This document shows positions 1 to 8,077 of a stretch of 64,000 nucleotides of DNA, in pieces (the first letter of the stretch is position 1; each line of letters opens with the position of its first letter). The DNA comes from Streptomyces rhizosphaerihabitans (lineage in GTDB: Bacteria > Actinomycetota > Actinomycetes > Streptomycetales > Streptomycetaceae): contig NZ_JAODTZ010000010.1 in the NCBI RefSeq assembly GCF_025399795.1, forward strand, positions 62,001-126,000, given 5' to 3'. Under the pieces are notes generated by a model, which worked only from the letters and a program-made list of their open reading frames with translations, searched no databases and was not told the origin of the DNA. The translations under genes were made by a program, and so were the position numbers.

Positions 1-102
1 CTGAGACTCCAGGACACCGGCACCTCGGCGGAGGCCGCGGGCCCCGACCGCTTCGGCGGTCCCGGGGGCGAGACCCTGGGACCGCCCAGACAACGGCCCT
101 GA
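1..102 (+). CDS. C-terminal end of an unidentified protein (partial)
   Basis: Frame 1 is open from the window edge to a TGA at 100-102 and would give the last 33 residues of a protein beginning outside the window. The readable end is Gly/Pro/Arg-rich with no recognisable motif. Another frame is also open here, so this assignment rests only on the stop and on plausible codon use. Confidence 0.3.
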   Translation: MRLQDTGTSAEAAGPDRFGGPGGETLGPPRQRP

Positions 103-119
103 GCCTTGCATCGCCAGGG

Positions 120-312
120 CAGCACGTGCTGGCGTGGGCGCCTGATCCCGTCCCGCCGGGGCGGTACGTGGCAGGGCTCTGAGTCAGGCCTTGCCGCCAG
201 CACGTGGTGGCGCGGGCCTGACCCCGCCTCGCCGGGGCCAACACGTGCTGGCACGGGCCTGAGTTCCGTCTCGCCGGGGACGTGCCGTGGCTCCGAGCCC
301 TGCCGCGCCGGA
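120..312. repeat. Degenerate tandem repeat with CACGTG palindromes
   Basis: About 41-42-bp units are recognisable at 198-238 and 239-280. A looser copy lies at 120-164 and a decayed one from 281. Each good unit begins with a CACGTG palindrome and ends in a CGCCGGGG-type block. The stretch holds no convincing gene and lies between the partial gene at the edge and the lipoprotein gene on the other strand. Confidence 0.5.
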
Positions 313-377
313 CGCGTGATGCCGGGCGCCGGGTCCCGGGATGCGGTGCCGTCCCCGAGCCGGGACCGCGGGTGCGG

Positions 378-839
378 TCAGTTTCCGTACGTCTTCCCAC
401 AGATGACCGCCGCCGGGCTGTCCGCGTTCCAGCCCCCGTACTTGCTGCCGAGGGCGCACACGTCCGAACGCTTCGGCATGGCGGGGGCGCCGGGAGGCCC
501 GGCGACGCGGGGTTTCGGGTGGCGCGGTTCGGGACGCGGGGCCGGGCGGACATGCTCTGGAACGGCCGGGGGTGCCACGGCCCGCGGTGGGGGAGCCGCC
601 CGGCGCCGGGGCGCCGCGTCGGGTGCCGGCTTGTGTGAGGGACCGACGCGCTCCAGCGCCTCCCGGGCCGGGGCCTGCACGATCTGGGACCCCCCTTTGC
701 CGTCCTCATGTGGCGCGGCGGGCCCGGACGGGGCGGAAGGGGAGCCGGAGGCGGGCGTCCGCTGGACGGTCACACAGCCGGAGAGGGCGGTGACTGCCAC
801 GGCGACCAGAAGCGTTGCGGTTGTCGTCGTTCGATACAC
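378..839 (-). CDS. Small secreted lipoprotein
   Basis: 153 aa from a GTG at 837-839. This start places a short basic N-terminus (VYRTTTT) before a hydrophobic stretch ending in the lipobox LSGC, with the lipidated cysteine at residue 22. The mature part is Pro/Ala/Arg-rich and probably unstructured. It ends in a compact motif with two cysteines (C128 and C147) around KYGGW, the kind of C-terminal cap seen on several Streptomyces lipoproteins of unknown function. The upstream in-frame extension is Arg/Pro-rich and was left out because it would bury the signal peptide. It should be anchored on the outer face of the membrane. No enzymatic motif is visible. Confidence 0.65.
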   Translation of the reverse strand: MYRTTTTATLLVAVAVTALSGCVTVQRTPASGSPSAPSGPAAPHEDGKGGSQIVQAPAREALERVGPSHKPAPDAAPRRRAAPPPRAVAPPAVPEHVRPAPRPEPRHPKPRVAGPPGAPAMPKRSDVCALGSKYGGWNADSPAAVICGKTYGN

Positions 840-1355
840 CCACGCAACTCTGCTGGTTCCGGACCGCTTTGGGGAGCGGAGACGTTCAGGATGCCCCGCA
901 CGGGTGATCCTTCCGCTCCTCCGGCGGGCACGGACATCGGCAAGCTGACACGCTGCCGGCGTGCGCGGGGTGCACGGGTCGCGCGGCGTGCGCGGGGTCC
1001 GGCCGGGGTGCCGGCCCCTCTTTGCGGGCAGTGGCCCACGACGCCCAACCGGCACGGGGCGCGAATCCGTCGCCCACCCGGGGGAGAAGGGACCCCGTTC
1101 AAGGGAGCCCGGACAAGGAGCCCCGTTCAAGGGCTCCCGGACAAGCATCCGTCGCCCGTAAGGCCCTCCGGGCGGCCTGGACGAACAGGATGGGCAACCG
1201 CGCCGTGATCGCCCTGCGCGGCACGGCGATCACGGCTTGTCCCAGGCAGGGTCCGCGCTCTTCCCGCGCACCTCCGACGGAATCGCCGGCCGGCGTTCGC
1301 CGCAGCGGCCGTATGCTTCCGACGGGACCCGCGTCGGCGACTGAAGGAGACCCCT
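840..1355. other. Gene-free stretch with a direct repeat and a hairpin
   Basis: This is the promoter region between the lipoprotein gene and the divergent oxidoreductase gene. It holds a 28-bp tandem direct repeat (1093-1120 and 1121-1148) built on CCCGTTCAAGGG, and a 12-bp perfect inverted repeat described separately. The open frames here have poor codon structure. Confidence 0.5.
1202..1236. promoter_or_regulatory. 12-bp perfect inverted repeat
   Basis: Arms GCCGTGATCGCC (1202-1213) and its exact complement (1225-1236) are separated by 11 nt. The repeat lies 120 bp upstream of the oxidoreductase start and has no T-run. It could be an operator or a transcript hairpin. Confidence 0.4.
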
Positions 1356-2267
1356 GTGAAGGTCGGCTGCATCGGACTCGGCGACATCGCGCAGAAGGCG
1401 TATCTGCCGGTGCTCGGTGTGCAGCCCGGGATCGAGCTGCATCTGCAGACGCGGACGCCCGCGACGCTCGACCGGGTCGCCGACAGCCTTCACCTGCCGC
1501 GGGCGCAGCGCCACACCGACCTGGCGGACCTGCTGGCCCAGGACCTCGACGCCGCGTTCGTGCACGTGGCCACCGTCGCCCACCCGGAGATCGTCACGCG
1601 TCTGCTGGAGGCGGGCGTACCGACATACGTCGACAAGCCGCTCGCGTACGAGCTCGCCGAGTCGGAGCGGCTGGTCCGGCTCGCGGAGGAGCGCAACGTC
1701 GGCCTCGCGGTCGGCTTCAACCGGCGTCACGCACCCGGATACACACAGTGCGCCGAACATCCGCGCGAGCTGATCCTGATGCAGAAGAACCGCACAGGGC
1801 TGCCCGAGGAGCCCCGCACCATGGTCCTCGACGACTTCATCCACGTCGTCGACACCCTGCGCTTCCTGGTGCCGGGACCGGTCGACGACGTGACGGTGCG
1901 GGCCCGCACCGAGGACGGGCTGCTGCACCACGTCGTGCTCCAGCTCGCCGGAGACGGATTCACGGCACTCGGTGTGATGAACCGGCTGAGCGGCTCGAAC
2001 GAGGAGATCCTCGAGGTCTCGGGCCAGGACACCAAGCGTCAGGTGGTCAATCTCGCCGAGGTGATCGACCACAAGGGGCAGCCGACCGTGCGGCGGCGCG
2101 GCGACTGGGTGCCGGTGGCCAGGCAGCGTGGCATCGAACAGGCGGTCCTCGCGTTCCTCGACGCCGTGCGCGCGGGAAAGGTGCTCAGCGCCCGGGACGC
2201 GCTGGCGACTCACGAGTTGTGCGAGCGGGTGGTACGAGCGGTTCAGGAGAGGTCCGCCGCAGTCTGA
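1356..2267 (+). CDS. Gfo/Idh/MocA-family NAD(P)-dependent oxidoreductase
   Basis: 303 aa, slightly short for the family (usually 330-390). The N-terminal Rossmann domain opens with GCIGLGDIAQ (residues 4-13). The family's EKP-type motif appears as VDKP at 92-95, whose lysine normally sits at the active site. The C-terminal half is the alpha/beta substrate domain. The ATG follows GAAGGAG at good spacing. Members oxidise or reduce sugars, inositols and related polyols; the substrate cannot be read here. Its last 83 bp overlap the 3' end of lnt on the opposite strand. No sugar transporter or kinase is adjacent. Confidence 0.85.
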   Translation: MKVGCIGLGDIAQKAYLPVLGVQPGIELHLQTRTPATLDRVADSLHLPRAQRHTDLADLLAQDLDAAFVHVATVAHPEIVTRLLEAGVPTYVDKPLAYELAESERLVRLAEERNVGLAVGFNRRHAPGYTQCAEHPRELILMQKNRTGLPEEPRTMVLDDFIHVVDTLRFLVPGPVDDVTVRARTEDGLLHHVVLQLAGDGFTALGVMNRLSGSNEEILEVSGQDTKRQVVNLAEVIDHKGQPTVRRRGDWVPVARQRGIEQAVLAFLDAVRAGKVLSARDALATHELCERVVRAVQERSAAV

Positions 2268-3771
2268 ACGCGCGCGTGCCCTCCGTCAGGCACAGTGCCG
2301 CCATCACCAGCAGGGCGCCGTGCACCGGCCAGTCTCCGAACCGGACGTACGGCGTGACGCCCCGGGCCAGCGGCACCTCGTAGACCATCGCGCCGCTCGC
2401 GTCCGTGCCGAGCCAGGAGCCGATGCGCTCACCGTTCGGCCCGTAGACGGCGGAGACACCCGTGAGGGTCGCGTGCACCATGGAGCGGCCGGTCTCGGCT
2501 GCGCGCAGCGCGGCGAGCGAGGCATGCTGCTCGGGCGCCCAACTGTGCTGGAACGTCGACGTGGAGGACTGGGCGACCAGCACCTCGGCGCCGTCCTGGG
2601 CGAGGTGGCGGCTCATGTCGGGAAACGCCGACTCGAAGCAGATCATGGGGCCGACGCGCAGCCCGTGCCCGACGTTCATCACCACCTGCTCGGTGCCCCG
2701 CCTGCGGTCCTCGCCCGCGGCCTTGCCGACGGAGGTGGCCCAGCCGAACAGGGAGCGCGCCGGCACGTACTCGCCGAACGGGACCAGCCGCATCTTGTCG
2801 TAGCGGTCGCCGGTCGGACCGTGCGGCCCCACCAGGACCGAGCTCTTGTAGATACCGGGCCGGTCGGACCGGCGCGCGTCGACGTTCACCAGGATGTCGG
2901 CGCCGACCTCGCGGGAAAGCGCCGCGACGCGGTGCGCCAGATCGGGCCGGTCGGCCAGGTCGAAGCCGACGCTGCTCTCGCCCCAGACGACCAGGTCGGC
3001 GCCCTGGCCCGCGAGTTCCCGGGTCAGCGCCTCCTCGCGCGCGAAGCGTCTGTCGCCGCTCGTGCTGCCGTCCACGACACCGGGCTGCACGACCGCGATG
3101 CGAACCCGGCCGTCGACCTCCGGGCGCGGCGACCACACCCATGCGGCCGAGGTCGCGGCGGCCGTCGCGACCAGTCCGGCCACGGCGGGCATACGGGACT
3201 CACGCACCGAGACCAGCACCGCGACGGCGACGTTGACCGCCACCACCAGGAAGCTGAGCAGCCACACCCCGCCCACCGAGGCCAGCCGCAGCGCCGGCTC
3301 CACCTGCCACTGACTCGAGCCGAGCAGACCCCAGGGACCGCCCAAGCCCTGCCAGGACCGGACGAGTTCGACCATCAGCCACCCCGACGGCAGAACGAGG
3401 AGGGCGGCGCCGACCTGGCCCGGTGACGGCACCCCGGCCAGGAACCGTCGGACGAGCCACCCCCACGGGGCCCACAGCGCGCCGAGCAGCGCCGCTATGA
3501 CCACCGTGAAGACATTCAGGCTCGGCAGCAGCCAGTGGTGCACGGCCAGGATGAAACCGAACCCGCCGAGCCAGCCGTCGTACGCGGCACGCCTGCCCGT
3601 GGGGGCCGAGCGGGCCAGCAGGATCCAGGGCACCAGCGCCACGTACGCGAACCACCACAAGGACGGGGCGGGGAAGGCGAACACGGGCAGCGCGCCCGCC
3701 AGCGCGGCGACGACACCGCGCCGCCAGGGAGAGACCAGCCATGGGTCGAACGCACGGTCGGGCCTTTTCAT
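2185..3771 (-). CDS. lnt: Apolipoprotein N-acyltransferase
   Basis: 528 aa integral membrane enzyme that transfers an acyl chain to the N-terminal cysteine of lipoproteins after signal peptide removal. Several hydrophobic helices occupy roughly residues 18-215, followed by the nitrilase domain with the catalytic triad in order: E265 (WGESS), K326 (YDKMRLVPFGEYVP) and C378 (ICFESAFP). The start chosen is the ATG at 3769-3771, preceded by GGGAGG; an in-frame Arg-rich extension upstream looks untranslated. Streptomyces typically carry more than one Lnt paralogue, so this need not be the only copy. Its final codons overlap the convergent oxidoreductase gene by 83 bp. Confidence 0.93.
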   Translation of the reverse strand: MKRPDRAFDPWLVSPWRRGVVAALAGALPVFAFPAPSLWWFAYVALVPWILLARSAPTGRRAAYDGWLGGFGFILAVHHWLLPSLNVFTVVIAALLGALWAPWGWLVRRFLAGVPSPGQVGAALLVLPSGWLMVELVRSWQGLGGPWGLLGSSQWQVEPALRLASVGGVWLLSFLVVAVNVAVAVLVSVRESRMPAVAGLVATAAATSAAWVWSPRPEVDGRVRIAVVQPGVVDGSTSGDRRFAREEALTRELAGQGADLVVWGESSVGFDLADRPDLAHRVAALSREVGADILVNVDARRSDRPGIYKSSVLVGPHGPTGDRYDKMRLVPFGEYVPARSLFGWATSVGKAAGEDRRRGTEQVVMNVGHGLRVGPMICFESAFPDMSRHLAQDGAEVLVAQSSTSTFQHSWAPEQHASLAALRAAETGRSMVHATLTGVSAVYGPNGERIGSWLGTDASGAMVYEVPLARGVTPYVRFGDWPVHGALLVMAALCLTEGTRAFRLRRTSPEPLVPPARTTRESPARPGR

Positions 3772-3818
3772 CCTTCGCCTCCCTGCCCCGAGGTCCCTCC
3801 AGTGTGCGCGTCGGCGGC

Positions 3819-3844
3819 GATCTCCGACAGGGGGCACGGAGATC
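3819..3844. terminator. Inverted repeat between the SnoaL gene and lnt
   Basis: Perfect 8-bp arms GATCTCCG and CGGAGATC flank a 10-nt loop. It lies 85 bp downstream of the SnoaL-like stop and 48 bp upstream of the lnt start. There is no U-tract, as is usual in high-GC actinomycetes. Confidence 0.4.
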
Positions 3845-3929
3845 GGGAAGGGGCGCGCCGATGGGGAAGCGCCCCAGGCCGCGGACGCGGGCCGAGAACG
3901 CGCCGGCTCCGGCGGAAGCGGGTGGCTGC

Positions 3930-4415
3930 TCAGGCGTTCGCGGGCGCGTTCAGGGGCTGCGGCATCCGGCGCCACTTCTCCTGGACGACCACCTGGCGCA
4001 GCCGCCAGCCGTCGCCGGTGCGCAGCAGGCCGAAGGCGTAACGGCCGCCGCACACGAGGTCGGGCGCGGTGGAATCCCCGTCCTGTCCCGCGAACCGCAT
4101 CGGGTTGATGTAGTCCGCCTGCACCTCGGCCGTGTCACCGGTGTCCTGATCCAGGACGCCGAACCGCAGGCGCCTGTTGACGATGAGGTGCTGGCGCATC
4201 GCGAACAGTTCCAGGCTCTGCGAGAGCCACCCGGCGACCTCGGTGGCGTCGCCCTCGATGCCACCCGCCGAGCGGTAGTCGGCGCGGCCCTCCGACGTGA
4301 ACAGCCCCCGGTACGCCTCCCAGTCGCCGTCGTCCACTGCCACCGCGTACGCGGTGACGATCTCGTCCACGGCGAACCGGTCCAGCACGGTCGCGAGCTC
4401 CACACGCTGCGTCAT
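3930..4415 (-). CDS. SnoaL-like / NTF2-fold protein
   Basis: 161 aa from the ATG at 4413-4415. The sequence has the alpha+beta cone layout of the family: an N-terminal helical segment with VDEIVTAYAVAVDDGDWEAYRGLF, a central strand set, and a C-terminal WRLRQVVVQEKW. Families with this fold include limonene-epoxide-hydrolase-like enzymes, polyketide cyclases and many proteins without known activity; no specific catalytic set can be assigned. It is divergent from the SDR gene at 4751 and shares with it a promoter carrying two tandem palindromes, which suggests joint control and perhaps a common substrate. Confidence 0.8.
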   Translation of the reverse strand: MTQRVELATVLDRFAVDEIVTAYAVAVDDGDWEAYRGLFTSEGRADYRSAGGIEGDATEVAGWLSQSLELFAMRQHLIVNRRLRFGVLDQDTGDTAEVQADYINPMRFAGQDGDSTAPDLVCGGRYAFGLLRTGDGWRLRQVVVQEKWRRMPQPLNAPANA

Positions 4416-4750
4416 CGGCTCAGTGTTGGCCACGGGGCCTGCCACGCCAAGAGGCTGTGCGGGGATATTCGATGTCCGGCAGGATTCGGTCCGGCATCGT
4501 CCGCTCCGTCCGGGCGGTCTCGTGGGTGAGGCGGCACCGCTACGCGGGTGAGCTGAGCCTGGAAGTCCGCGACGCCATGCCGAGACCGGCGCGGATCCGC
4601 GATCGCCGCTGATCCATGATCGACCGCGGACGAACGGGTCCATGGTGATTCCATGGGGGTGTCCCACCCCAGTCGATGGGGGTGTCCCACCCCAGTCGAT
4701 CACCCCTGCCGGGTGCGTCGGCGACTCGTCTGCCACTCCAGGAGGCTCTT
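4416..4750. other. Divergent promoter region
   Basis: 335 bp between the SnoaL-like and SDR genes. Apart from the tandem palindromes at 4655-4700 it contains two copies of CCATGG around TGATT (4640-4655). I see no coding sequence. Confidence 0.6.
4655..4700. promoter_or_regulatory. Two perfect 23-bp tandem palindromic units
   Basis: Two identical 23-bp units (4655-4677 and 4678-4700) each contain the inverted repeat GGGGTG-TCC-CACCCC followed by AGTCGAT. They end 50 bp before the SDR start codon and lie 240 bp from the SnoaL-like start. The exact repeat spacing of about two helical turns and the internal dyad are what a cooperative dimeric repressor site would look like. No regulator gene is adjacent. 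Confidence 0.6.
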
Positions 4751-5491
4751 ATGGCACGCCCTGTCACGATCGTCACGGGCGGCAGCCGAGGGATCGGCGC
4801 CGCGACCTGTACCCGGCTCGCGGCGGACGGGCACGACATCGTCGTCGGTTACGTGAGCGACGGCGAGGCCGCCGAGCGGACCGCGGCCGCCGTCCGCTCG
4901 GCCGGGGCACGCTGTGCCACGGTGCGTGTGGACACCTCCGACGAGGCCGACGTCGAGCGGCTCTTCGACACGGCCGCGAACCGGTTGGGGCAGGTGACAG
5001 GGCTGGTGAACAACGCCGGGGTGACCGGACCGCTCGGGCGGCTCGCGGACGCCGACCCCGCAGATCTGCGGCGTGTGATCGAGGTCAACCTGCTCGGCAC
5101 GTTGCTGTGTTCGCGTCGCGCCGCCCGGTCCATGGCCACCCTGGGAGGCGGCGCCATCGTGAACGTGTCCTCGGCGGCCGCCACGCTCGGCAGTCCCGGC
5201 GAATTCGTGCACTACGCGGCGAGCAAGGCGGCCGTCGACGCGCTGACCACGGGACTCGCCAAGGAACTCGGCCCCGACGGCATCCGGGTCAACGCCGTCG
5301 CGCCCGGCATGATCGACACCGAGATGCACGCGACCATGGGAGACCCGGGTCGTGCCGAACGCGCCGCTTCGTCGATCCCGCTGCGCCGCGTCGGCGGGGC
5401 GGAGGAAGTCGCCGCCGCCGTCGCGTGGTTGATGTCGCCCGAGGCGTCGTACACGACGGGGGCGGTGCTCCGGGTGTCCGGAGGGCGGTGA
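4751..5491 (+). CDS. Short-chain dehydrogenase/reductase (SDR)
   Basis: 246 aa classical SDR. The cofactor motif TGGSRGIG is at residues 9-16, NNAG at 87-90, and the catalytic Ser (140/141), Tyr155 and Lys159 are all present, followed by PGMIDTEM. The GGSRGIG form and length resemble 3-oxoacyl-ACP reductase-like and sugar dehydrogenase members. The ATG at 4751 follows CAGGAGGCTCTT, so longer in-frame starts within the palindromes were rejected. It probably acts in the cytosol on a small carbonyl or alcohol substrate that cannot be named. Confidence 0.9.
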   Translation: MARPVTIVTGGSRGIGAATCTRLAADGHDIVVGYVSDGEAAERTAAAVRSAGARCATVRVDTSDEADVERLFDTAANRLGQVTGLVNNAGVTGPLGRLADADPADLRRVIEVNLLGTLLCSRRAARSMATLGGGAIVNVSSAAATLGSPGEFVHYAASKAAVDALTTGLAKELGPDGIRVNAVAPGMIDTEMHATMGDPGRAERAASSIPLRRVGGAEEVAAAVAWLMSPEASYTTGAVLRVSGGR

Positions 5492-5523
5492 GCCGTCCGT
5501 GCGCGCCGGAATCGCGAGCGGCC

Positions 5524-5703
5524 CTACGCCGCCTCGATGATCTCGCCGCGTATCGCCTCGGCCCACTTCACGACCAACAGCTCGTACTCCGCCCGCTCCT
5601 GCGCGGACAGGGAGCCGCCTGTCCGCGTCCACAGGGCGCGGATCTGTTCGTTCAACGCGGCGGCAGACCGCATGGAACCAGGCGGAGTGACATCGGGGGA
5701 CAT
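5524..5703 (-). CDS. Small conserved actinomycete protein
   Basis: 59 aa from the ATG at 5701-5703; a longer start at 5733 would add ten residues. The sequence is helical and charged (LNEQIRALW, AEYELLVVKWAEAIRGEI) and looks like a short two-helix protein. I recognise the type as a recurrent Streptomyces hypothetical but know no function. It is convergent with the SDR, 32 bp apart. Confidence 0.6.
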   Translation of the reverse strand: MSPDVTPPGSMRSAAALNEQIRALWTRTGGSLSAQERAEYELLVVKWAEAIRGEIIEAA

Positions 5704-6043
5704 GCGCACCAGCCTAGGCGCAAGGACTGACACTGCGCTACCGGGCGGCTACTCAAGCCGTATGTGCTTCGTCACGACGCACCCGAACGACGACCCGCTG
5801 GACGCCGAACTCCCTGCCCAGCGGCTTGAGTTGCCCCGGACCGCGACGCGCTGACCGGGTGAACGGCAACGTCCACCGGGGCGTGTGCGAGCTGCGCGGA
5901 CAGGAGGGGTCCCCGCAGGGTGGCTGGACTCGCGTCGGGTGGGTGCACAAGCGTCGGACGGGTGTATACGGGGCGCGGGGCGGACAGTCCGGCATCGACG
6001 GGGCGGGACGCAACTCGACGCCATGAACCACTGGAGGAACCCG

Positions 6044-6325
6044 ATGGTCAAGAACATCCGTGTCAGCAAGCAGCTCGCCGACCAGATCCGCGCGACCGCC
6101 GAACCGGCCCTGCGGGCCGGGGCGCTCGACGATGCCGACGTGACGTCGGCGGCCGAGTTCCTCGCCGACCTCGGTGGTGCGCTCACGAACCTCGAAGCGC
6201 CGGTTGCCGCCCTTCTCGATGCCGTAGCCCGTGGCAACGAGGAGCTCGCGGCGGAGCTTCAGCCGCTGAAGAGCTCGCTGCACAGGACGGCCCGGCTGTT
6301 CTACGCGGCGGCTGAGAGCGCCTGA
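6044..6325 (+). CDS. Hypothetical helical protein
   Basis: 93 aa. The ATG at 6044 is preceded by GGAGG at 6033-6037, so the upstream ATG at 6023 is less likely. The sequence is predicted largely helical and rich in Ala/Leu/Glu (SAAEFLADLGGALTNLEAPV, then AVARGNEELAAELQPLK). There is no membrane segment or known motif. Low-complexity helical proteins of this size often act as partners or chaperone-like factors, but nothing here says so. It is convergent with the 57-aa gene at 6392. Confidence 0.6.
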   Translation: MVKNIRVSKQLADQIRATAEPALRAGALDDADVTSAAEFLADLGGALTNLEAPVAALLDAVARGNEELAAELQPLKSSLHRTARLFYAAAESA

Positions 6326-6391
6326 TCCCGGCCCGTCCCCCTCTCTCCGTCCCGTCCCGTCACGGGCGGCGGTTCCGGTTCTGTCATGGGC

Positions 6392-6565
6392 TCAGCCGTT
6401 CGGCCCGCTCGGCTCCAGCCGCTCCGTCCAGACCCGCGCCGCGATCGCGTCCGCCTCGTCCTGCGGGATTCCGGCCTTCACCAGGATGATCCCGCGGCTG
6501 CCGTCCGGAAACTTCACACTGCGCGCTTCCGTGCCCAAGCGGCTCAGCGTCGGCTCCTTCAGCAT
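6392..6565 (-). CDS. Very small protein, 57 aa
   Basis: Reads MLKEPTLSRLGTEARSVKF to a TGA at 6392-6394. The support is a nearly ideal ribosome binding site (GGAGGTGGAGC directly before the ATG), strong third-position GC, and a sensible protein pattern: a beta-like first half (VKFPDGSRGIILVKAGI) and an amphipathic helix (DEADAIAARVWTERLE). The function is unknown. It is easily missed because it is short and overlapped by a longer spurious frame. Confidence 0.6.
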   Translation of the reverse strand: MLKEPTLSRLGTEARSVKFPDGSRGIILVKAGIPQDEADAIAARVWTERLEPSGPNG

Positions 6566-7201
6566 GCTCCACCTCCAGTCGGGGAGACCACGCTAAAACG
6601 CCCCGGAGCAGTCCGCAGAAGTGTTCGGCCAGACGGCCTACAGCGCCTTCGATTCCCGCTCGTCGAAAGCTGCTTGGCCGGTCCCGGCCCCGGCAGGAAG
6701 ATCAGTCGGAAGGCTGCCGTCTCGCCCGCCGCATGATCCGCCGGGCCCACCCCGTTCCGCCGGTGTCGACTCCACGTACATGCGTCGGCTCCGTCGCTCC
6801 GGCGCGCCGATGGTCTCCTTGCCGGGGTGAGGGATGACATCGGGAGATGCGGCGGACAGGTGGGCGTGGCACCGGCCGGGGGTGTGGGCGGAGGCTGCCA
6901 GGAAGCTCGCCGACCCGTTCTCCCTCGTACGAGCGATGATGTCCCTGTTCCTCGACCGCAAGGCGCTCGACCTTGACCTGTGACGGTGGATCAAGCCGGA
7001 GACGCCCGGGCCGTTCGTCGTCGACCACGCATGATCAGCCCTTCGGCGGCGAACGCCGTCACCTCGGTGAGAGGGAGACGGCCGGGAGAACGGCCCCCAC
7101 GTCCTTCCAGCCGGCTACGTGGTGATCCCGTCCCGTGCGAGATCGGGCGCGCGATTGCGCCATGAAGAACTGGCGGGGAACGGTCGCCTCGGGCGGTCGT
7201 C
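6566..7201. other. Gene-poor stretch with a possible broken small ORF
   Basis: 636 bp between the 57-aa gene and the end of uppP. The only coding-like signal is on the plus strand. A frame from ATG 6834 reads 49 residues to a TGA at 6981 and, after that stop, continues in the same frame with coding-like sequence (RWIKPETPGPFVVDHA) to a second TGA at 7032. This could be a decayed gene in which a Trp codon became TGA. I do not recognise the protein. Confidence 0.3.
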
Positions 7202-8077
7202 TCAGCCGGCGGATTCGGCTGCGTGCGGGCTCAGCACATCGGCACCGACCAGCCCGATGATGACGAACCCGAGCGCGATCCGGTACCAGACGAACGGCAT
7301 GAAGCTCTTGTGCGAGATGAACTTCATGAACCAGGCGATCACCGCGTAACCGACCACGAAGGCGATGGCCGTCGCGAACATGGTGGGCCCCCACGAGACA
7401 TGGCCCTCCGCGGCCGCGTCCTTGAGCTCGAAAGCGCCGGAGGCGAGGACGGCCGGCATGGCGAGGAGGAAGGAGTAACGGGCCGCCGCGGCACGGCTGT
7501 AGCCCATGAAGAGGCCGCCACTGATGGTGGCGCCGGAGCGGGAGACCCCGGGGATCAGGGCCATCGCCTGGCAGACGCCGTACAACAGACCGTCCTTGGT
7601 GTTCAGGTCCTCAAGTACCTTGCGCTGCTTGGCCGCCCGGTGCCTGCCGCCCGTCTCGTCGCGTGCCGCGAGCCGGTCGGCGATGCCTATGACGACGCCC
7701 ATCACGATCAACATCGTGGCGGTGACCCGGAGATCGCGGAACGGTCCCTCGATCTGGTCCTTGAGTGTGATCCCGAGCACCCCGATCGGGATCGAGCCGA
7801 CGATCACCAGCCACCCCATCTGCGCGTCATGGTCGCCGCGTGTCGCCTTGTTCACGAGCGAACGGAACCACGCCGACAGAATCCTTCCGACGTCCTTGCG
7901 GAAGTAGATCAGCACCGCCGCCTCCGTGCCGAGCTGCGTGATCGCCGTGAACGCGGCACCGGGGTCCTCCCAGCCCGCGAACGCCGCGGTGAGCCGCAGA
8001 TGCGCGCTGGAGGAGACGGGAAGGAATTCGGTCAGCCCCTGGACGAGTCCGAGGACGAGGGATTCAAACCAAGACAT
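7202..8077 (-). CDS. uppP: Undecaprenyl-diphosphatase
   Basis: 291 aa polytopic membrane enzyme (BacA/UppP family) that dephosphorylates undecaprenyl pyrophosphate to recycle the lipid carrier for cell-wall precursors; overproduction gives bacitracin resistance. The first signature QGLTEFLPVSSSAHL covers residues 13-27 (E17, the SSS run, H26), and the second, PGVSRSG, lies at 176-182 (R180). Length and helix pattern are normal. The ATG at 8075-8077 is the natural start, and the long in-frame extension upstream runs antisense through the next operon. Streptomyces often have more than one copy. Confidence 0.95.
   Translation of the reverse strand: MSWFESLVLGLVQGLTEFLPVSSSAHLRLTAAFAGWEDPGAAFTAITQLGTEAAVLIYFRKDVGRILSAWFRSLVNKATRGDHDAQMGWLVIVGSIPIGVLGITLKDQIEGPFRDLRVTATMLIVMGVVIGIADRLAARDETGGRHRAAKQRKVLEDLNTKDGLLYGVCQAMALIPGVSRSGATISGGLFMGYSRAAAARYSFLLAMPAVLASGAFELKDAAAEGHVSWGPTMFATAIAFVVGYAVIAWFMKFISHKSFMPFVWYRIALGFVIIGLVGADVLSPHAAESAG

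Noticed and set aside
120-280. CACGTG repeats as eukaryote-like E-boxes or a regulator array
   Set aside because: The units are degenerate and lie downstream of the visible genes rather than in a promoter; decay of a tandem repeat is enough to explain them.
106-948. Long plus-strand open frame over the lipoprotein gene
   Set aside because: It runs antisense to the lipoprotein, has Arg/Ser/Gly-rich composition and no ribosome binding site; it is open only because of GC content.
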